DNA from: Paraburkholderia sp. ZP32-5
Lineage (GTDB): Bacteria > Pseudomonadota > Gammaproteobacteria > Burkholderiales > Burkholderiaceae
Assembly (NCBI RefSeq): GCF_021390495.1
Contig: NZ_JAJEJP010000002.1
Coordinates: forward strand, 2,356,001 to 2,420,000
Direction of reading: 5' to 3'
DNA length: 64,000 nt
This document shows, piece by piece, positions 55,645 to 63,047 of this stretch; the first letter of the stretch is position 1; the number at the start of each line of letters is the position of its first letter. Position numbers and translations under genes: made by a program. The notes beneath the pieces were generated by a model. That model saw only the letters and a program-made list of their open reading frames with translations, made no database searches and had not been told where the DNA came from.

Positions 55645-55923
55645 CGTTAATTGATCGTAATCGCGCGCTGTAAGTCAGTCAGCAATTCGCTATGGCACGC
55701 GCCGTCGCATTAAAAACTTAACGTGAAACGATTGAGAAATAGATTCCGCGAGACACTGGGGAATCTCCCACCGTTTATTCATTATGAATATTTTGTACGG
55801 CGCGAGTCCGGGAATCGGTCCGGTTGGCCGCCGTCTTTATGTGTGCTAGCGCTCATTTGTCAGCTTCCAACGCGATACTCATAATCTATAAACATATCTG
55901 TTGGCGCCTAGTCCGTCCACAAT

Positions 55924-55938
55924 TTAAAACAGTTTTAA
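55924..55938. promoter_or_regulatory. Palindrome TTAAAAC-A-GTTTTAA
   Basis: Perfect 7-bp arms around a single base, 360 bases upstream of the sedolisin start; candidate operator. Confidence 0.35.
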
Positions 55939-56300
55939 TTAAGAACACTGCGGCAATGAGACCTGGACGAAAGTAAATCGATGCTCCGATAAAAAAATTC
56001 CGGCGAGCAAACCGATCAGGGTCCGCGTAGCTGAAGCGTTGCCGCGACCGCTTCCGTGGCGTGCGGGAAATGCACCCACGCCGCCGCTCAGTTTTTGAGC
56101 AGAGACCTCACGTCGAAAACTGACAGATTGCATCTGTTGAAGACTGGAACTGCCTCATCACGTTACGGCATTGAAAGATTTTTAGAAAATCTTTTTATGA
56201 ATGTTGTTTTTGCTTCAGATCCCGTCCAGTCCCGGAAACGCGCGCCGTGAGTACTTTCAAGCCGGGAAAATGCGATGCGTCCTTTTAAGGAGATAGCGTG

Positions 56301-57914
56301 ATGAGCCGAAAACTGTTCCACGACAGTATTGCAGCACTACCTGCGCAGCCCGGTCCGACCCCGAACGGTCTCAAGGTCAACGCGAAAAGCCCGGCACAAG
56401 ACAGTGACGAAATGAAAGTCACTTTCGCGCTAGGCATCGACGACAAGCTTCGTCAGGAATTAGAGTCTCGCGTGGAAAAAGGTGATGTTGTCCCTATTAG
56501 TGAACTGAACTCGAAATATGCGGTACCTCAGTCGGAGGTCGACCCATTAGTTGCCTATTTGAAAACTCAAGGCTTCAAGATCGATGAAGTATCGAACGAT
56601 CGAACACGTGTGGTGACTCATGCCACTGTGAAGCAGATCGAAAGCAGTCTGCAGGTCAATATGGTTCAGGTTACCCGGGATGGAATCACCTACACCGTTG
56701 CAAAGGACGCGCCGAGCTTACCCTCCGACGTGTCCAACGGCGTTCATGCAATTCTTGGATTACAACCCTGCTTCCATGCTCATAAGCATTTCCGCCGGAT
56801 TACGCCAACCAATCGCTTCGAACCATCCAATCCGGCAAGTAAAACCGGCGAACCTACCGCTGCGCCAAACATCGCCAACTCGCCGCCCTATCTCGTGGGT
56901 GAAATTCTTAAAGCCTACAACGCTGCCGGACTGAACCTCACCGGGAAAGGGCAGATCATTGCAATTCTGATCGATACATTTCCCGCCGATAGCGATCTGC
57001 AGAAGTTCTGGCAACGCAATGGTCTTGCGACCACCATCAACCAGGTTACCAAAATCAACGTCAACGGAGTCACGCTCCCGCAGATTGAAGGCGAGGAAAC
57101 GCTTGACGCGGAGTGGACTAGCGGAATTGCGCCTGACGCGCAGATCCGTATTTATGCCAGCGGCACATTGCAGTTCGCCGATCTGGATCGCGCACTCGAC
57201 CGCATTCTGGCCGATCTCGCTCAATTCCCGGCTATGCGTCAACTGTCCGTCAGTTTGGGGCTGGGCGAAACCTTCATGCAGCAAGGCATCGTTCGAAGCC
57301 AGCACCAGCGATTTCTCCGGCTTGCCGCCGCGGGGGTCAACGTATTCGTTTCCACCGGCGACGCGGGATCGAATCCCGACTCTACCGGACACGCGTCGAA
57401 CGGCCCGTTGCAGGTTGAATTTTCGTCATCCGATCCCTGCGTGGTTGGTGTCGGGGGAACGACACTCGTGCTTGCATCAAACGGCACCGTCAGCAACGAG
57501 ACGGGATGGGCAGACGGCGGTGGCGGCAAAAGCATTCTGTTCCAACGTCCGTCGTGGCAGCAGGGAGACGGTGTACCAGCCGGCACGAACCGGCTCGTCC
57601 CCGATGTCAGTGTCACCGCGGATCCCAATGACGGCGCATTGGTCATCCTGCATGGAAAGCCTGCCCAGATCGGCGGAACGAGTTGGAGCGCTCCTATATG
57701 GGCGGGATTCTGCGCATTGATCAACGAAGCCCGACAGAATGCCGGCAAGCCGCTTCTGCCTTTTCTTAATCCATTGATCTATTCGCTGAAGACCAACTGT
57801 TTCCGGGACATCGTTTCAGGCAGTAACGGCGTGTACACCGCCGGCAAAGGATACGACATGGTCACCGGCTTGGGGGTGCCGGATGTCAAGGCTCTTGTTC
57901 GGGCCTTGTCATGA
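56301..57914 (+). CDS. S53-family (sedolisin/kumamolisin) serine-carboxyl peptidase
   Basis: 537 residues. A pro-domain of Pro-kumamolisin type (about 36-160) precedes the catalytic domain. The residues E265 and D269 (EETLD), D354 (STGDAGS) and S461 (GGTSWSAP) complete the S53 catalytic set, and the Ca2+ site appears as FRDIVSGSNG..GKGYDMVTGLG near the end. No signal peptide is visible, unusual for a normally secreted, acid-active family. AAGGAG precedes the ATG. It is the first gene of the RiPP-like cluster, 90 bases before the small peptide gene, and may process or release the modified peptide. Confidence 0.85.
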   Translation: MSRKLFHDSIAALPAQPGPTPNGLKVNAKSPAQDSDEMKVTFALGIDDKLRQELESRVEKGDVVPISELNSKYAVPQSEVDPLVAYLKTQGFKIDEVSNDRTRVVTHATVKQIESSLQVNMVQVTRDGITYTVAKDAPSLPSDVSNGVHAILGLQPCFHAHKHFRRITPTNRFEPSNPASKTGEPTAAPNIANSPPYLVGEILKAYNAAGLNLTGKGQIIAILIDTFPADSDLQKFWQRNGLATTINQVTKINVNGVTLPQIEGEETLDAEWTSGIAPDAQIRIYASGTLQFADLDRALDRILADLAQFPAMRQLSVSLGLGETFMQQGIVRSQHQRFLRLAAAGVNVFVSTGDAGSNPDSTGHASNGPLQVEFSSSDPCVVGVGGTTLVLASNGTVSNETGWADGGGGKSILFQRPSWQQGDGVPAGTNRLVPDVSVTADPNDGALVILHGKPAQIGGTSWSAPIWAGFCALINEARQNAGKPLLPFLNPLIYSLKTNCFRDIVSGSNGVYTAGKGYDMVTGLGVPDVKALVRALS

Positions 57915-58004
57915 TGAAACGCTTCCGCCCCCGAACGACCTGCCCGCACATTCCGGCATTGCGGATGCAGTGAGGCATTGCCGGAGCCTTTACAGGAGCG
58001 CAAC

Positions 58005-58229
58005 ATGAACACCCCAAAGCTACAGACCAAACGTGCCACATTAGTACTGACTCCGCATCCCAAGCAGCAGACGAAAGATGACGTCCACGCCGTCGTCGAC
58101 GAAATTCTCAAACGCAGTGGCTGCATGACGTGCGGTCTGATCGCACTATTCCATGTCGAATTCGGCGGAGATCCTGGTCCGGATATGATCAAGCGGGGCG
58201 TGATCGCTGCGAATTACGAGAATGCCTAG
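58005..58229 (+). CDS. 74-residue Cys-containing precursor-like peptide
   Basis: Begins MNTPKLQTKRATLVLTPHPK, preceded by AGGAG at the usual distance. No signal peptide. Only two Cys, C40 and C43, in SGCMTCGL, followed by a 30-residue C-terminal segment (LFHVEFGGDPGPDMIKRG.. and AANYENA). Position between an S53 peptidase and a DUF692 enzyme and short size make it a candidate ribosomal precursor for modification at or near the CxxC. No homologue recalled. Cotranscribed: stop 8 bases before the DUF692 start. Confidence 0.7.
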   Translation: MNTPKLQTKRATLVLTPHPKQQTKDDVHAVVDEILKRSGCMTCGLIALFHVEFGGDPGPDMIKRGVIAANYENA

Positions 58230-58237
58230 CTGACACC

Positions 58238-59188
58238 ATGTCTACGCCGACGATGCATGGCGGACTCACTCGCCGACAAACCGGCACGTCGGCCCATGTA
58301 CTGGGGGTTGGTTTCAACTATTTCCCGAGCTTGCCGGCCGATATTTATCATCGACGCCTGATGGACTTCGTCGAGGTCACACCTGAGACGATGTGCAATG
58401 AGCAAAGCACTTCTGACGGGACTATTGAGGTGCTTATACGGGAGCAGCTTGACCGTGCACGGACCATCTGCGGCGAAATGCCGATGGTCGTGCACGGAGT
58501 CCAGCTATCCATCGGTTCGGCGCATGGCTGGAACAGTGCCTATCTCGCCATACTGGATCAGTTGCAGCAGCTGTGGCCTTTCCAATGGCATAGCGAACAC
58601 CTGTCGTTTCAAACATACGAGGACACCGACGGATCGGTAGCGCAGACTGGCACACCACTACCGTTGCCGTTGACCGAAGAAGCTGCCTGCCTCGTAGCAG
58701 ACCGCGGTGCCCAACTACTGCACCGCTATGGCGTGCCTTTCCTGCTTGAAAATCCAGCGCACTACCTGACTGACTTGCCGCGCGAACCTGGGGTCCCCGA
58801 CGAATGCGCGTTAATGAACAGGATCACGCTGTTAAGCGGCTGCGGGCAGTTGCTCGATTTGCACAATCTGTATTGCAACGCCATCAACCATGGCTTCGAC
58901 GCGTTCGAGGTCGTCGAACACTTCGCGCTCGAGCGCGTCGTCGAAATACATGTTGCCGGCGGACACTGGGAAAGCGGCTACTGGACCGACGCGCACGATC
59001 GCGGTGTGCCTGAAACGGTATGGGAACTGCTGGACTACACGCTGCCCCGCTGCAAACATGTCGCTGGCGTCGTGTTTGAACTGCTGGAGCCACACGCAGT
59101 TCGGATAGGTGTAGACGAGATCGCGCGCAATCTGCAACGTGCGCGCGACATATGGTTGCGCCACTGTCCCGACGCGAGAGACACCTGA
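58238..59188 (+). CDS. DUF692 / MNIO multinuclear non-heme iron oxidative enzyme
   Basis: 316 residues of the DUF692 family (MbnB, TglH, ChrH, BufB relatives). Metal-ligand motifs are all present: H86 in VVHGVQLSIGS, H118/E120/H121 in WHSEHLSF, E171-N-P in LLENPAHY, D207...N214...H218 in LLDLHNLYCNAINHGFD, H238 and H243 in VEIHVAGGHW, and H253 (DAHDRGVP). Known members oxidatively rearrange Cys (thio-oxazolone, thiazole, 3-thiaGlu) or Asp residues of peptides. The start at 58238 lies 8 bases after the peptide stop; its stop overlaps the next gene's start. Confidence 0.9.
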   Translation: MSTPTMHGGLTRRQTGTSAHVLGVGFNYFPSLPADIYHRRLMDFVEVTPETMCNEQSTSDGTIEVLIREQLDRARTICGEMPMVVHGVQLSIGSAHGWNSAYLAILDQLQQLWPFQWHSEHLSFQTYEDTDGSVAQTGTPLPLPLTEEAACLVADRGAQLLHRYGVPFLLENPAHYLTDLPREPGVPDECALMNRITLLSGCGQLLDLHNLYCNAINHGFDAFEVVEHFALERVVEIHVAGGHWESGYWTDAHDRGVPETVWELLDYTLPRCKHVAGVVFELLEPHAVRIGVDEIARNLQRARDIWLRHCPDARDT

Positions 59189-59853
59189 TGAGACTCCACG
59201 ATTTTCAGGCGACGCTCGGCCGTGCAATCTCCAGGCATGAACAGCCGCCATCGCTGCCTTGCGTCCAATTTCAGGCAGCGGAACTCGATCAAGTGACCCG
59301 GTTGCTATCAAGTCCAGGCTTTGCTTTTACATGCGACGTGCAACGATCCTGGTGCGAAAGCCGCGTCAAACTGCTCGCGAGACATACGCTCAGCGTACTG
59401 CCACCTGACCGGCGCGACGCGCTGATCTGCGCCTGGGTCGACCATGGCGGAGGACGGAACGCGTTCCGTACTGAGGAAGCCATAGCGTTCCTGGAATTTT
59501 TATCCGCGAACCTCGCGGATGACTCCACGGCTTTGTACTGGTGCCGTGTCGAACAGGCGACCTACCGGGCATCCATGGGACGTCACGCGTTTGCTTCGCC
59601 AGCATGGCCGCGCGATGACACGACGCTAATAGGCCGCGCTCCTGATTCGGCTCTTGTGACCGCTCCACACCTGACGCTGTTCTTTGCGCCGGGTCTTCCT
59701 GATCTTGTTCGTGAAGCAGCACCGCTCGAAGAAGAATTGTGGAGACAACTGCAGTCCGCCAGGACTGTCAGTGTGTTCCCTTCTGCTGTGCACGCGACGT
59801 TGAAGGAGATGCTTTCGGTCGGCATTCTTGCTGTCGTATCGTCCGGCGTTTAA
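59188..59853 (+). CDS. DUF692 partner (DUF2063/TglI/MbnC-like) protein
   Basis: 221 residues. Starts at the ATG that overlaps the MNIO stop (TGATG). N-terminal MRLHDFQATLGRAISRHEQ resembles the start of DUF2063 proteins; the rest (RLLSSPGFAFTCDVQRSWCESRVKLL, YWCRVEQATYRASMGR) is helical and not assigned further. In characterised systems such partners bind the precursor leader and the MNIO enzyme. Shorter than most (about 250). Confidence 0.7.
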   Translation: MRLHDFQATLGRAISRHEQPPSLPCVQFQAAELDQVTRLLSSPGFAFTCDVQRSWCESRVKLLARHTLSVLPPDRRDALICAWVDHGGGRNAFRTEEAIAFLEFLSANLADDSTALYWCRVEQATYRASMGRHAFASPAWPRDDTTLIGRAPDSALVTAPHLTLFFAPGLPDLVREAAPLEEELWRQLQSARTVSVFPSAVHATLKEMLSVGILAVVSSGV

Positions 59854-59873
59854 AGCAAAGCGCTAGCACGTGG

Positions 59874-59922
59874 ACGCCCCGGTCAAGCCGGGGCGCCAGC
59901 AAACAACAGCGAACCGTTATAC
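59874..59922. repeat. Copy A of a repeated terminator-plus-tail element
   Basis: Hairpin CGCCCCGG (59875-59882)/CCGGGGCG (59888-59895) followed by GCAAACAACAG and GAACCGTTAT. The same hairpin and tail, with few changes, occurs at 62983-63032. Between the convergent MNIO partner and SDR genes, where it can serve as terminator. Confidence 0.65.
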
Positions 59923-59944
59923 CTTTGCAGCCGGATGCCCTGCG

Positions 59945-60712
59945 TCAGGCAATCCATCCACCGTCGACGGTCAGGCTCTCGCCCGTCGTGAAGCCTGCTT
60001 CGGGGCTGGCGAGATAAGCCACGGCCGCCGCGATTTCCGCCGGTTTGCCGAAGCGACCCACGCTTGCGAGCTTTGTCATCGTTGCGTGGTCTTCCGTGCC
60101 GGGTTGCGGAGCAAGTTCTGTCTCGGTCGGGCCGGGCTGGACGGCATTCACGGTCACGCCGTATTTGCCGACTTCACGCGATAGCCCGCGAGTGAAGCCT
60201 CTGAGCGCGAACTTCGATGCGATATAGAGCGTCACGCCCGGCAGTGGCGCGGCTTCACCAAAGGCCGAGCCCACGTTGATAATGCGTCCCCAGCCCGCCG
60301 CGACCATTCGCGCCGCGGCGTCTTTTGCCAGTTCGATCGGTGCACGAACATTCAGATTGAAGTGGGTGTCGTATGACGTCTCCGAAGAATCGAGGAATGG
60401 TCCGTACTCGACCGTGCCCGCGTTGTTGACCAGGATGTCGAGGCGCCCCTCGAAGCGTCCGCCGAACGCACCGCTCAGCGAATCGATCAGGCTCTTGACG
60501 CCTTCCAGCGTCGACAGGTTGGCGCCCACGGCTTCAGCCTCGCCGCCGGCACCGCGGATCTCCTCGACGACTGCTTCGGCCCGCGCCTGATTTGACGCAT
60601 AGTGAACGATCACCGCTGCGCCGTCGCGCGCAAGACGTGCCGCAATAGCGGCACCGATTCCACGCGAAGCGCCCGTAACGAGGGCGAGTTTGCCTTTCAG
60701 ACCTTGGGTCAT
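59945..60712 (-). CDS. SDR-family oxidoreductase
   Basis: 255 residues from the ATG at 60712 (GAGG upstream). Classical SDR: TGASRGIGAAIAARLA, NNAG, SAFGEAAP, YIASK, and C-terminal PAEIAAAVAYLASPEAGFTTGESLTVDGG. Reaction unknown. A longer upstream reading was rejected. Same strand as the LysR gene upstream. Confidence 0.85.
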   Translation of the reverse strand: MTQGLKGKLALVTGASRGIGAAIAARLARDGAAVIVHYASNQARAEAVVEEIRGAGGEAEAVGANLSTLEGVKSLIDSLSGAFGGRFEGRLDILVNNAGTVEYGPFLDSSETSYDTHFNLNVRAPIELAKDAAARMVAAGWGRIINVGSAFGEAAPLPGVTLYIASKFALRGFTRGLSREVGKYGVTVNAVQPGPTETELAPQPGTEDHATMTKLASVGRFGKPAEIAAAVAYLASPEAGFTTGESLTVDGGWIA

Positions 60713-60918
60713 GGTTTTCCTCAACAGATAGGTTTCGAAGCGGTCCTCCGGCCTGGACGGCCAGAACGGACTGTTGCATCGGAGCCAATGTTTTCGTGCA
60801 TTGGTTGATGCGTATCCTCCGCCCGGGTGGCTTCGTTCGGTAGCCACGGGTGAGGAATAGCTTCTATTCCTGCTGCGAGGGAGCAGATCAGGGCAGTGAG
60901 TGCGCGGGCACGAAGCGG

Positions 60919-61833
60919 TTAGGCGGTGAGGCCCTCGCTGGATTTGCGCTCGTTGAGCAGGTGCTCGACAAACGCGACGAAGGCGCGCGCCTTCGTGGTT
61001 GCCATGCGGCCGGACGGGAAAACGGCCCACAGGTCGATCGGCGGCAACGTCCAGTCTGTCAGAACGGCCTGAACTGTGCCGTCCGCAAGTTCGGGGGCGA
61101 ACATCCATTCCGAAGCGACGGCCAGGCCGAGGTGAGCGAGTACCGCCGTGCGCATGCCCTCAGCTGCGTTCACGCTTATTCGGCCTGACAGGGTCACGCT
61201 GGAGTCAGAGCCGTCATTGCGGCTGAACAGCCACGATTCACCGCCGCCTCGCACGGAATAAACGACCGCCTGATGTCGGCCAAGATCGTCAGGTGTTTGC
61301 GGAAGTCCGGCTTCCGCGAAATACGCCGGTGTGCCGACGACGAGCCGCCGCCCAGAGGAGATGCGACGCGCAGTCATCGTCGAATCGTCGAGAGCACCCA
61401 TACGCAATGCGACATCGACGCCCTCTTCGAGCAAGTCGACGGACCTGTCGTCAAGCACGATATCGATGCTCAGATTGGGATGCTGATCGAGGAAAGACTT
61501 GAGTGCCGGCAAGACATGCAGCCGGGCGAAGGTGACGGCCGCGCCGATGCGCAGTCGTCCGGACAAGCCATCCGACGACTCACGCACGGCCTGTTCGGCG
61601 TGCTCCGCCTCATCGATGGCTCTGACAGCGTGATCGTAAAACCGTTGACCAGCATCCGTCGGCGCGAGGCCACGCGTCGACCTGAGTAGCAGACGGGCGC
61701 CCAGACGTTCCTCCAACTGCGCGACAGCCTTTGAAACGGCGGGTTGACCAAGCTTCAACCGGCGTGCGGCGGCAGAAAATGAACCCGCATCGACGACTGT
61801 TACGAAAGTCTCCATCGCGACCATGCGGTCCAT
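60919..61833 (-). CDS. LysR-family transcriptional regulator
   Basis: 304 residues: HTH (METFVTVVDAGSFSAAARRLKLGQPAVSKAVAQLEERLGARLL) and effector domain (LSGRLRIGAAVTFARLHVLPALKSFLDQHPNLSIDIVLDDRSVDLLEEGVDVALRMG). Start at 61833 has AGGAGA six bases upstream; the ATG 6 bases further up is too close to the site. Likely regulates the SDR gene 206 bases downstream. Confidence 0.85.
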   Translation of the reverse strand: MDRMVAMETFVTVVDAGSFSAAARRLKLGQPAVSKAVAQLEERLGARLLLRSTRGLAPTDAGQRFYDHAVRAIDEAEHAEQAVRESSDGLSGRLRIGAAVTFARLHVLPALKSFLDQHPNLSIDIVLDDRSVDLLEEGVDVALRMGALDDSTMTARRISSGRRLVVGTPAYFAEAGLPQTPDDLGRHQAVVYSVRGGGESWLFSRNDGSDSSVTLSGRISVNAAEGMRTAVLAHLGLAVASEWMFAPELADGTVQAVLTDWTLPPIDLWAVFPSGRMATTKARAFVAFVEHLLNERKSSEGLTA

Positions 61834-62064
61834 GTGCATTCTCCTGGCAGGTTGTCGGCGCAAGAGCGCAGTGTAACGAAACGACCGGCCTTCACGGACA
61901 AAGCACACGTTGTCCGGCGCTGACGTTACGTAGCGCGATTAAATGCGGCGAGCTTTTGTTGTTTGCTGAATCCGATGACTGCTTTCGAATGGAGATCGGC
62001 CCCCTGATAGCGTGCCTGGTAATTTTCCAGACCAGCGGATCGAGCTGATCGCGTTGCGTCGCGC

Positions 62065-62373
62065 TCAAAACAGACCTTCGCGACGCACACGGCCGAAATG
62101 AACCGATGCGAACACACCCATCATTAGCATGCCGACAAGCAGAGCGATGCTATCGAGGTTCACGCCCGGCGCGAACGGATGGCGGACCAGCAGCGCCAGA
62201 CCGATCAATATGTTCAGCATACCCCACAGGAAATTGACCAGTGGCGACGACGGCCCCTTGCCATGCGGTGTCGAGAACGGAGAAGGGAACACCTCGCCGC
62301 GCAGACCCGCGGTGAGATGCGGCATCGCGTTGCACAGGAAGGCGCCTGCGAAAAAGATCGCAACGAAGCTCAT
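62065..62373 (-). CDS. Small multi-pass membrane protein
   Basis: 102 residues, hydrophobic segments at about 1-18, 46-64 and 74-93, with a conserved-looking start MSFVAIFFAGAFLCNAMPHLTAGLRGEVFPSPFSTPHGKGPSSPLVN. AGGA before the ATG. 44 bases downstream of the MarR gene on the same strand, so presumably in its operon. Function unknown. Confidence 0.65.
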   Translation of the reverse strand: MSFVAIFFAGAFLCNAMPHLTAGLRGEVFPSPFSTPHGKGPSSPLVNFLWGMLNILIGLALLVRHPFAPGVNLDSIALLVGMLMMGVFASVHFGRVRREGLF

Positions 62374-62417
62374 GGTTCGTCCTATCAAAAAGGGAGAAGC
62401 GGGAAAGGCCGGGGAAG

Positions 62418-62858
62418 TCAGGAATCGCCGAGCTGCCTGATGAGTGGAATGGCCGCTGCAAGCGTTGCGACGTCCTGCGGATCGAACTGTTCGAGCTTCG
62501 CCAGCAGCCATTCGCGTTTGGCCGCCGTGCGCCGCTTGCGTTCGTCCAGCCCTTTGCGCGTGATCGCGAACAGGATCTGGCGGCCGTCCGTAGGATGCGG
62601 CTCGCGCTCGACGCATGCCTCTTCTTCGAGGCCCGCGAGGATCGTTTTCATGGACTGCGGCTTCATCGATTCGGCTCGCGCGAGATCCGCGGTGGTCATC
62701 GGGCCGTCACGTTCCAGCCGCGCGAGCACGCTGGACTGCGACAGGTTCAGGTCACCGGGATTGGCGTTGCGCAGCCGACGCAAAAGCTGGCCGACAGCCA
62801 GCGTTAAATCGGAGACGACGCATTCCAGCGGAGGAGTGGATTCACGGGATCGGGCCAT
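62418..62858 (-). CDS. MarR-family transcriptional regulator
   Basis: About 146 residues with a winged HTH (LNLSQSSVLARLERDGPMTTADLARAESMKPQSMKTILAGLEEEACVEREPHPTDGRQILFAITRKG). Start at 62858 (ATG) is preferred to a TTG at 62876. A perfect 30-bp palindrome (62876-62905) lies upstream and should be its operator. It probably represses itself and the membrane-protein gene downstream; ligand unknown. Confidence 0.85.
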   Translation of the reverse strand: MARSRESTPPLECVVSDLTLAVGQLLRRLRNANPGDLNLSQSSVLARLERDGPMTTADLARAESMKPQSMKTILAGLEEEACVEREPHPTDGRQILFAITRKGLDERKRRTAAKREWLLAKLEQFDPQDVATLAAAIPLIRQLGDS

Positions 62859-62875
62859 CCGTGAAGCGTAAATCA

Positions 62876-62905
62876 AGACAGATAAACTTGCAAGTTTATC
62901 TGTCT
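62876..62905. promoter_or_regulatory. 30-bp perfect palindrome, probable MarR operator
   Basis: Half-site AGACAGATAAACTTG followed by its exact reverse complement; its nearest end lies 17 bases upstream of the MarR start. The AT-rich, dyad-symmetric form fits MarR operators. Confidence 0.75.
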
Positions 62906-62982
62906 AATTACGGTGTGAGGTTGACGCTCGAATACGTTCAGGTGAAATGGAAAGGCGGCCACAGGCGGTGGCCAACGCGCAG

Positions 62983-63032
62983 ACGCCCCGATAAAACCGG
63001 GGCGCCCGCAAACAACAGTGAAGCGTTATCCC
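62983..63032. repeat. Copy B of the repeated terminator-plus-tail element
   Basis: Hairpin CGCCCCG (62984-62990)/CGGGGCG (62998-63004) with AT-rich loop, followed by CAAACAACAGTGAAGCGTTAT. Near-identical to copy A at 59874-59922. It lies just downstream of the MFS stop on the minus strand. Confidence 0.65.
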
Positions 63033-63047
63033 GCAACACACACACCC

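Larger units (their letters stand above)
55511..56297. other. AT-rich promoter region before the RiPP-like operon
   Basis: 787 bases, clearly lower in GC than the rest of the window. It contains two palindromes (55627-55644 and 55924-55938) and no supported gene. It probably holds promoter and regulator sites of the downstream operon. Confidence 0.5.

Noticed and set aside
60713..61108. N-terminal extension of the SDR gene at 59945-60712
   Set aside because: The extra residues have no SDR homology and overlap the LysR gene; GAGG supports the shorter start.
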